29,205 nucleotides of DNA. It comes from an uncultured Alistipes sp. (GTDB lineage Bacteria > Bacteroidota > Bacteroidia > Bacteroidales > Rikenellaceae). The stretch covers positions 1 to 29,205 of the forward strand of contig UQKD01000030.1 in the NCBI GenBank assembly GCA_900541585.1, in the 5' to 3' direction. Below are positions 24,227 to 29,205 of the stretch, piece by piece. The notes below the pieces were generated by a model. The model did no database searches, was not told the DNA's origin, and saw only the letters and a list, made by a program, of their open reading frames with translations. Every line of letters begins with the position of its first letter. Position 1 is the stretch's first letter. The position numbers and the translations under genes are program-made.

Positions 24227-25408
24227 CTATTCGTAAAGCAAGTACTGCACCCGCTTTTCGCGGTAGCGTTCCACATCGGGAACCCAGCGGGCGCGGATCT
24301 CGGCGTCGGAAGCCCCGGCCGCGATCATCTCGCGCACCCATCCCGCACCGACCAGTTTTTCGAACATCGGCGTGAAGAACCTGTCCCCCAGCCCCAGATC
24401 GCGGTAGGCGTCGATCACGTAGCGCAGCGAGAATCCCACTTCGCGGGCCTCGGAGAGCGGCATACGGCGCAGGTCGACACCGTGGCACAGCCGGCCTTCG
24501 AGCGGCGGATGCTTGGCCCCGGCCGTGGGGTGCGGCGTAAAGGAAAAGGCGCGCCCGGTCATATCGGGATGGCCGTAGATCTCGAACGGGCTGTCCGTTC
24601 CGCGTCCGAGACTCACGACCGTGCCTTCGAAGGGGCACAGAGCGGCGTAGAGGCAGACGGCCCGCTGTGTCGGAAGGTTGGGCGACGGGGCGACGGGCAG
24701 CCGGTATTGGGTGGCATGGGTGTAGTTGCGGCACTTCACGACCGTCAGGCCGCACGGTTTCGCCCACCCTTCGCCGACGGCCATGCGGGCGATCTCACCC
24801 ATCGTCAGTCCGTGAAGCACGGGGACCGGAATCGCTCCGACGCCCGATTTGTATTTCATGTCGAGAACGGGTCCGTCGACCAGATGCCCGTTGGGATTGG
24901 GGCGGTCGAGCACCACGACCCGCTTCCCGAAATCGGCGCAGGCGTCCATCATCCGCAGCATCGAGATATAATAGGTATAGAAGCGCAGACCCACGTCCTG
25001 CATGTCCACGACCAGCACGTCGAACGAGCGCATCGCCTCGTCCGAGGGCCGTTTCGCATTGCCGTCGTAGAGCGACCGGATGGGAATCCCGGTCCGGGCG
25101 TCGACCGAACTTGCGACATGCTCTCCGGCGTCGGCCGTGCCGCGGAATCCGTGTTCGGGCGAGAAGATCGCCGCCATATCGAACCCTTCGCCGTGGAGCA
25201 GGTCCACGAGATGCACCCGTCCGGCGGCATCGGCCCCCGGGGCGCCGTGCAACTCCGCCACGGAGGTCTGGTTGGCCAGCACGGCCACGCGCCGCCCCCG
25301 CAGCAGCGGGTAATAGGCCGCCGTGTCGGTCATGCCGACTTTCACCTGCGCCGGAGCGGCGAAGGCAGCAAAAACGGTGAATATAAGGATAAAAACAGAT
25401 CGCTTCAT
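24227..25408 (-). CDS. namZ: Secreted NamZ-like exo-beta-N-acetylmuramidase (DUF1343, GH171)
   Basis: The 393-residue protein has a type I signal peptide (MKRSVFILIFTVFAAFAAPAQ). The DUF1343 signatures are all present: VAVLANQTSV (41-50), FSPEHGFRG (82-90, with Glu85 and His86, the likely active-site region), DMQDVGLRFYTY (135-146) and DRPNPNG (168-174). Characterised members (NamZ, family GH171) remove N-acetylmuramic acid from the non-reducing ends of peptidoglycan fragments. Here it probably works in the periplasm in cell-wall recycling or scavenging. No companion recycling genes (murQ, nagZ, amgK) are in the window. It is transcribed divergently from the next gene across a 57-bp gap. Confidence 0.88.
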   Translation of the reverse strand: MKRSVFILIFTVFAAFAAPAQVKVGMTDTAAYYPLLRGRRVAVLANQTSVAELHGAPGADAAGRVHLVDLLHGEGFDMAAIFSPEHGFRGTADAGEHVASSVDARTGIPIRSLYDGNAKRPSDEAMRSFDVLVVDMQDVGLRFYTYYISMLRMMDACADFGKRVVVLDRPNPNGHLVDGPVLDMKYKSGVGAIPVPVLHGLTMGEIARMAVGEGWAKPCGLTVVKCRNYTHATQYRLPVAPSPNLPTQRAVCLYAALCPFEGTVVSLGRGTDSPFEIYGHPDMTGRAFSFTPHPTAGAKHPPLEGRLCHGVDLRRMPLSEAREVGFSLRYVIDAYRDLGLGDRFFTPMFEKLVGAGWVREMIAAGASDAEIRARWVPDVERYREKRVQYLLYE

Positions 25409-25412
25409 AGAG

Positions 25413-25420
25413 CAAAGATA
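25413..25420 (-). promoter_or_regulatory. -7 promoter box of the NamZ-like gene
   Basis: On the minus strand TATCTTTG matches TAnnTTTG exactly and lies only 4 nt from the start codon at 25408. This would give a nearly leaderless mRNA. No -33 TTTG at the right distance was seen. Confidence 0.4.
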
Positions 25421-25441
25421 ATATTTTGCGCCGAAAAATGC

Positions 25442-25449
25442 TATCTTTG
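25442..25449 (+). promoter_or_regulatory. -7 promoter box of the divergent secreted-protein gene
   Basis: TATCTTTG matches TAnnTTTG and lies 16 nt before the ATG at 25466. It is the mirror image of the box at 25413-25420, separated by 21 bp. The only TTTG upstream is 13 bp away, so the -33 element is unsupported. Confidence 0.45.
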
Positions 25450-25465
25450 TGAAAACCCGCCACCC

Positions 25466-26269
25466 ATGAAACTGATGCCGATACTGATTTTGTTGCTCGC
25501 CGCATGGCCCGTGCAGTCACAGATTCGTCATAAAGACCCGTACTCGGATTATCTGACGGAACAGTTCGTCGTATCGCAGAGCCGATGGCTTCTGAAGGGG
25601 TTGGACGAACTGTCGGACCACCGTTCCGATTCCAGTCTCCGGGCCTTTTTCGAGTCGTGGCGCGCATTTCAGCGACAAGCCGCAACGCCCGAACCGCTGC
25701 TCGACACGCTGTACCGTCTGGCAACGGACATCACGCAGCTCAATGCCGCCGGAGCTTCGATCGACGATCCTCCTTCGACGCCTTACGTCTTCCGTTTTCC
25801 CGAGCGATACGGCGTTTTGCCGGACAATGCGTTTCCGCAGAACGGCCTCGCGTTTTCCAACAGGCTGCAAGATGCGATTCCCGAAACCGGAAGTTTCTAC
25901 CCCTGCACCGGAACGAACGAGCTGACGCTCCACATGACACAAGAATACAACCGGATACTCGACAGCCCGCTCTACGGCATTACGATACCGGGCCTGCCGG
26001 GCTATGCGGCGCAGGAACTGCTTTTCGAAACGACACTGAAATACATGGAACTGCTGGAGGAGCGGATACCCGTCACGATCGGACACTTCTTCGAATGCAA
26101 CTACATACGTCCGGCATCCGTCGACCGGCTGCTGCTGAACGAATCCCGCACCGCGGCGCTGGCCTGCGTATACAGCAGCGACGGAGGGATTTACCACATC
26201 CGGATGTCGCCTGCCGAAGGGCGCTGGCAAATCAGGCGCATCGAACAAAAAGGCTGCTGGGTTCAGTAA
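25466..26269 (+). CDS. Secreted protein of unknown function
   Basis: The 267-residue protein starts with a type I signal peptide (MKLMPILILLLAAWPVQSQ). The body is mixed helix and strand and has no motif I recognise. Features that can be seen are an early helical part with many Arg and Leu residues, a central CTGTNELTLHMTQEYN segment, and a C-terminal beta hairpin-like AALACVYSSDGGIYHIRM...WQIRRIEQ. Four cysteines are spread through the mature part. It is divergent from the NamZ-like gene and shares its upstream region, so coregulation is possible. Its stop lies 6 nt from the stop of prfB on the other strand. Coding potential is good because of the signal peptide and the well-placed -7 box. 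Confidence 0.6.
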   Translation: MKLMPILILLLAAWPVQSQIRHKDPYSDYLTEQFVVSQSRWLLKGLDELSDHRSDSSLRAFFESWRAFQRQAATPEPLLDTLYRLATDITQLNAAGASIDDPPSTPYVFRFPERYGVLPDNAFPQNGLAFSNRLQDAIPETGSFYPCTGTNELTLHMTQEYNRILDSPLYGITIPGLPGYAAQELLFETTLKYMELLEERIPVTIGHFFECNYIRPASVDRLLLNESRTAALACVYSSDGGIYHIRMSPAEGRWQIRRIEQKGCWVQ

Positions 26270-26275
26270 GGCCTC

Positions 26276-27388
26276 CTATGCCTGCGCACCGTATTCCATC
26301 AAGTAGGCCTTGATGAAGGCATCCAGGTCGCCGTCCATCACCGACTCCACGGCCGAAGTCTGGACGCCCGTGCGGTGGTCCTTCACGCGGCGGTCGTCGA
26401 AGACATAGGAGCGGATCTGCGAACCCCACTCGATCTTCTTCTTCGAAGCCTCCAGCGCCTGCTGCGTCGCCATACGCTTGTCCAGCTCGCGCTGGTAGAG
26501 TTTCGAGCGGAGGATGCGCATGGCGTTCTCGCGGTTCATCAGCTGCGAACGCGTCTCCATGTTCTCGATCAGATATTCGATCGCCTCGCCCGTGTCGGGG
26601 TCCTTCGCGTGGTAGCGCAGGCGCACGGCCGTCTCCACCTTGTTGACGTTCTGCCCCCCGGCGCCCGACGAACGGAACGTGTCCCACTCGATGTCGGCGG
26701 CATTGACCGTGATCTCGATCGTGTCGTCGACGGCCGGAGAAACGAACACCGACGCAAAGGTGGTCTGACGCTTGTTGTTGGCGTTGAACGGCGACAGGCG
26801 CACCATGCGATGCACGCCGTTCTCGCTCTTGAGGTAGCCGTAGGCATATTCGCCCTCGAACTCCAGCGTGCAGGACTTCACCCCCACTTCGTCGCCTGCC
26901 TGGAAATCCAGCACCTTGACCTTGTAGCCGTGGGCCTCGCCCCAGCGGGTGTACATGCGCATCAGCATCGACGCCCAGTCGAGCGCCTCCGTACCGCCCG
27001 CCCCGGCGTTGATGTCGAGGATGGCCCCGAGTTTGTCCTCCTCGCGGCGCAGCATGTTGCGCATTTCGAGCTTTTCGATCTTCTCGAGCGTCGCGGCGTA
27101 GTGCGCGTCCATCTCCTCCTCGCTGACCACTCCCTCCTTCACGAAGTCGGGCATCAGCCGAAGGTCCTCGGCATCCTTGCGGATGGCGTCGTAGTCGTCG
27201 ACCCACGCCTTGATCCCCGCCACCTTGCGCAGCTGCTCGCGTGCCTTGTCGGGGTTGTCCCAGAAATTCGGCTCCTGGGTTTTCTCCTCTTCGTTGCGCA
27301 GGTCGATGCGCTTCTGGTCGATGTCCAAACAGCGTTCCAGCGCTTCCCGGCGCTGTTCGATCTCCTTGATCTGTTCCGCAAGTACCAT
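26276..27388 (-). CDS. prfB: Peptide chain release factor 2
   Basis: The 370-residue protein carries the RF2 tripeptide SPF (199-201), which reads UGA and UAA stop codons, and the GGQ motif (244-246, SSGAGGQNVNK) that triggers peptide release. Other core blocks such as INAGAGGTEALDWASML are intact. The reading frame is continuous: at the position of the usual +1 frameshift the codons are TGT TTG GAC (27323-27331), with no in-frame UGA. Autoregulation by frameshifting is therefore absent. It begins 7 nt after the stop of the cytidylate kinase-like gene and is probably cotranscribed with it. Confidence 0.95.
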   Translation of the reverse strand: MVLAEQIKEIEQRREALERCLDIDQKRIDLRNEEEKTQEPNFWDNPDKAREQLRKVAGIKAWVDDYDAIRKDAEDLRLMPDFVKEGVVSEEEMDAHYAATLEKIEKLEMRNMLRREEDKLGAILDINAGAGGTEALDWASMLMRMYTRWGEAHGYKVKVLDFQAGDEVGVKSCTLEFEGEYAYGYLKSENGVHRMVRLSPFNANNKRQTTFASVFVSPAVDDTIEITVNAADIEWDTFRSSGAGGQNVNKVETAVRLRYHAKDPDTGEAIEYLIENMETRSQLMNRENAMRILRSKLYQRELDKRMATQQALEASKKKIEWGSQIRSYVFDDRRVKDHRTGVQTSAVESVMDGDLDAFIKAYLMEYGAQA

Positions 27389-27395
27389 AATATGC

Positions 27396-28028
27396 TCAAA
27401 ATTTCATGTTCAGTTTCCGTGCGGCGAACTCCAGGATGAAATCCGCCGTGCCCTCGTCGCCCAGCGGCGAGGTGCTGACGCAGAGGTGGTAGGTCGCCGC
27501 CTCGCCCCACGTCCGCGAGCTGTAATAGTTGTAGTACGAGGCGCGCCGTGCGTCGACGCGCTCCATCATCGCGCGGGCCTCTCCGGCGGTGCATCCCTGC
27601 CGGCGGCGGATGCGGTCGATGCGGTCGGCATCGTCGGCCGTGAGGAAGACGTTGACACAGCGCGGGTTCTCGCGCAGGATGTAATCGGCGCAGCGGCCCA
27701 CAAAGAGGGCCGATTCACGCGCCGCGACGGCGCGGATCACGTCGCTCTGAATCTTGAACAGCGCGTCGTTCGACAGCACGTTCGTCACGCCCCCGTCGTC
27801 GCCCACGAACGGCGCCCGCAGGTAGCTCACCACGGTCGAGATCACGCCGCGCGACTCCTTCTCGTCGGCCTTCTCGAAAAACTCGGAGCAGATGCCGCTC
27901 TCCCGCGCCGCCAGGTTGATCAGCTCCTTGTCGTAAAGCCTCACGCCCAGCCTGCGGGCGATGATCTCCCCGACGGTCCTGCCGCCGCTGCCCAGCTGGC
28001 GGCCGATATTGATGACGAATTTTTCCAT
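27396..28028 (-). CDS. Cytidylate kinase-like family protein
   Basis: The 210-residue protein starts at MEKFVINIGRQLGSGG; an in-frame ATG 11 codons upstream overlaps the preceding gene. The loop GRQLGSGGRT (9-18) fits the nucleotide-binding loop of the cytidylate kinase-like group (AAA/P-loop kinases). Later come a FVGRCADYIL segment and the lid-like RIDRIRRRQGCTAGEAR. The group is related to CMP kinase, but most members have no proven substrate, so nucleotide phosphorylation is inferred. It is 4 nt downstream of the MATE gene and 7 nt upstream of prfB, which suggests translational coupling. Confidence 0.8.
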   Translation of the reverse strand: MEKFVINIGRQLGSGGRTVGEIIARRLGVRLYDKELINLAARESGICSEFFEKADEKESRGVISTVVSYLRAPFVGDDGGVTNVLSNDALFKIQSDVIRAVAARESALFVGRCADYILRENPRCVNVFLTADDADRIDRIRRRQGCTAGEARAMMERVDARRASYYNYYSSRTWGEAATYHLCVSTSPLGDEGTADFILEFAARKLNMKF

Positions 28029-28032
28029 AGTC

Positions 28033-29205
28033 CTATCCCTCTTTGGCGGCGTTTTCCGCACCGATGGCCCGGAATTTCCGCAGTTGGTAAGTCAGCATGA
28101 AGAAGGCCACGAGCGAAGCCAGGAAATCCGACAGCGGCATCGAGCACCACACGCCCCAGCTGCCGTTCCACTCGGTGCAGACGTCGAAAATGTGCGGCAG
28201 GAAGATCAGCCCGGGCATCAGGAACAGCAACTGGCGCGACAACGACAGGAAGATCGCCTTGCCGGCCATGCCGATGCTCATGAAGAAGTTGGTGGCCACC
28301 ATCTGGAAGCCGATGATCGGGAAGCAGAAGAAGACGATGCGCATGCCTTCGACCGCCAGGCGGATCAGCTCCTCGTCGGTGGTGAACAGCCCCACGGCCA
28401 GACGCGGCATGAACTCGCCGAGGACGAATCCCGCCGAGGTGACGCACGTCGCGCCGATCATCGTCAGTTTCAGCACGCGCATCACGCGGTCGTACTGCTT
28501 CGCGCCGAAATTGTAACCCGCAATGGGCTGCATGCCCTGGTTGACGCCCAGCACGATCATCACGAAGAAGAACGCCAGGCGGTTGACGATACCGTAGGCG
28601 CCGATCATCAGGTCGCCGCCGTACTCCTTCAGCCCCTTGTTGATGAGGATGACGATGAAGCAGGCAGCGAGGTTCATCAGGAAGGGCGACATGCCGATGG
28701 CCAGCATGTCGCGCACGATTTTCTTCCGCAGGCGGTAGATGCCGCGGCGGAAGTGGAGGAGTTCCTGTTTGTTCGAGAGGATGCGCAGCTGCCACACGAG
28801 CGAAATGACCTGCGCCAGCACCGTGGCGATGGCCGCGCCGCGGATGCCCCAGCCGAAGCCGAAGATGAACAGCGGATCGAGGATCGTATTGATGATCACG
28901 GTGTTGATCGTGGCGTACATCGACTTGCGGGGATGCCCCGAGGCGCGCAGCACGGAGTTCAGGCCCAGATACATGTGCGTGACGACGTTGCCCAGCAGGA
29001 TGACGGTCATGTATTCGCGGGCATAGCCGATCGTGGCCTCGCTGGCCCCGAAGAAATAGAGGATCGGGTCGAGGAACAGAAGCGCCACGAAACCGAACGC
29101 TATGCCGATGATCAGATTGAGCACCAATACATTGCCCAGCACCCGCTGGGCCGTTTCGTAGTCGCGCTGCCCCAGACGCATCGAGATCAGCGTCGCGGCG
29201 CCCAC
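28033..29205 (-). CDS. MATE-family efflux transporter, C-terminal part
   Basis: The frame is open to the window edge, giving 390 codons; the start and about 60 residues, including the first helix, are missing. About ten hydrophobic segments are visible. Family-typical stretches include GAATLISMRLGQ at the left, GWGIRGAAIATVLAQVISL, and MQPIAGYNFGAKQYDRVMR, the MATE repeat signature. These proteins export cationic drugs and metabolites in exchange for sodium or protons across the inner membrane. The GTG at the window edge is an internal valine, not a start. It is the first visible gene of an operon with the cytidylate kinase-like gene and prfB. Confidence 0.92.
   Translation of the reverse strand: MGAATLISMRLGQRDYETAQRVLGNVLVLNLIIGIAFGFVALLFLDPILYFFGASEATIGYAREYMTVILLGNVVTHMYLGLNSVLRASGHPRKSMYATINTVIINTILDPLFIFGFGWGIRGAAIATVLAQVISLVWQLRILSNKQELLHFRRGIYRLRKKIVRDMLAIGMSPFLMNLAACFIVILINKGLKEYGGDLMIGAYGIVNRLAFFFVMIVLGVNQGMQPIAGYNFGAKQYDRVMRVLKLTMIGATCVTSAGFVLGEFMPRLAVGLFTTDEELIRLAVEGMRIVFFCFPIIGFQMVATNFFMSIGMAGKAIFLSLSRQLLFLMPGLIFLPHIFDVCTEWNGSWGVWCSMPLSDFLASLVAFFMLTYQLRKFRAIGAENAAKEG

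Overview
The window looks like chromosomal DNA of a GC-rich member of the Bacteroidales, most likely Alistipes or a close relative in the Rikenellaceae. The reasons are a SusC/SusD pair, BACON-domain lipoproteins, a FISUMP-type lipoprotein, an IntDOT-like tyrosine recombinase, a DUF1343/NamZ enzyme, and several promoters of the Bacteroidetes form TTTG-N19-21-TAnnTTTG. Genus is inferred from composition and gene content; no rRNA gene is present to settle it.

Left edge (1-3670, minus strand). The window opens inside a tyrosine recombinase gene whose C-terminal catalytic half lies outside, so a mobile element probably extends to the left. Its upstream region (591-912) holds a good integrase promoter, an 11-bp inverted repeat, and a promoter-like sequence facing the other way that also resembles an IntDOT-type att core. 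Next come a class I SAM methyltransferase and a U32-family protein 10 nt apart, probably an RNA-modification pair.

Centre (3671-21503, plus strand). A 465-bp leader with RNA hairpins precedes a tight eight-gene operon of about 17.3 kb. It encodes a two-BACON lipoprotein, a giant lipoprotein with three BACON domains and about 26 leucine-rich repeats of 27 residues, a BACON/FISUMP lipoprotein, a subtilisin-like protease lipoprotein, an Fn3-like lipoprotein, a SusC-type TonB-dependent transporter, a SusD-type lipoprotein and a last multi-domain lipoprotein. No glycoside hydrolase, sulfatase or sugar regulator is present. The best reading is a surface system that binds protein or glycoprotein, cuts it with the S8 protease and imports the products through SusCD. 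A strong terminator closes the operon.

Right part (21553-29205). serS, a short 2[4Fe-4S] ferredoxin with a textbook promoter, and a hexapeptide-repeat O-acetyltransferase run on the plus strand, the latter two each followed by an intrinsic terminator. In the convergent gap that follows sits a 413-bp cassette: a small GIY-YIG nuclease gene between 37-bp terminal inverted repeats that match at 36 of 37 positions. Beyond it are a secreted NamZ-like (GH171) exo-muramidase, a divergent secreted protein of unknown function, prfB without the programmed frameshift, a cytidylate kinase-like protein and a MATE transporter cut by the right edge; the last three form a minus-strand operon.

The items most deserving follow-up are the GIY-YIG/inverted-repeat cassette and the protease-bearing SusCD locus with its LRR lipoprotein, which carries a run of nine G in its coding sequence.
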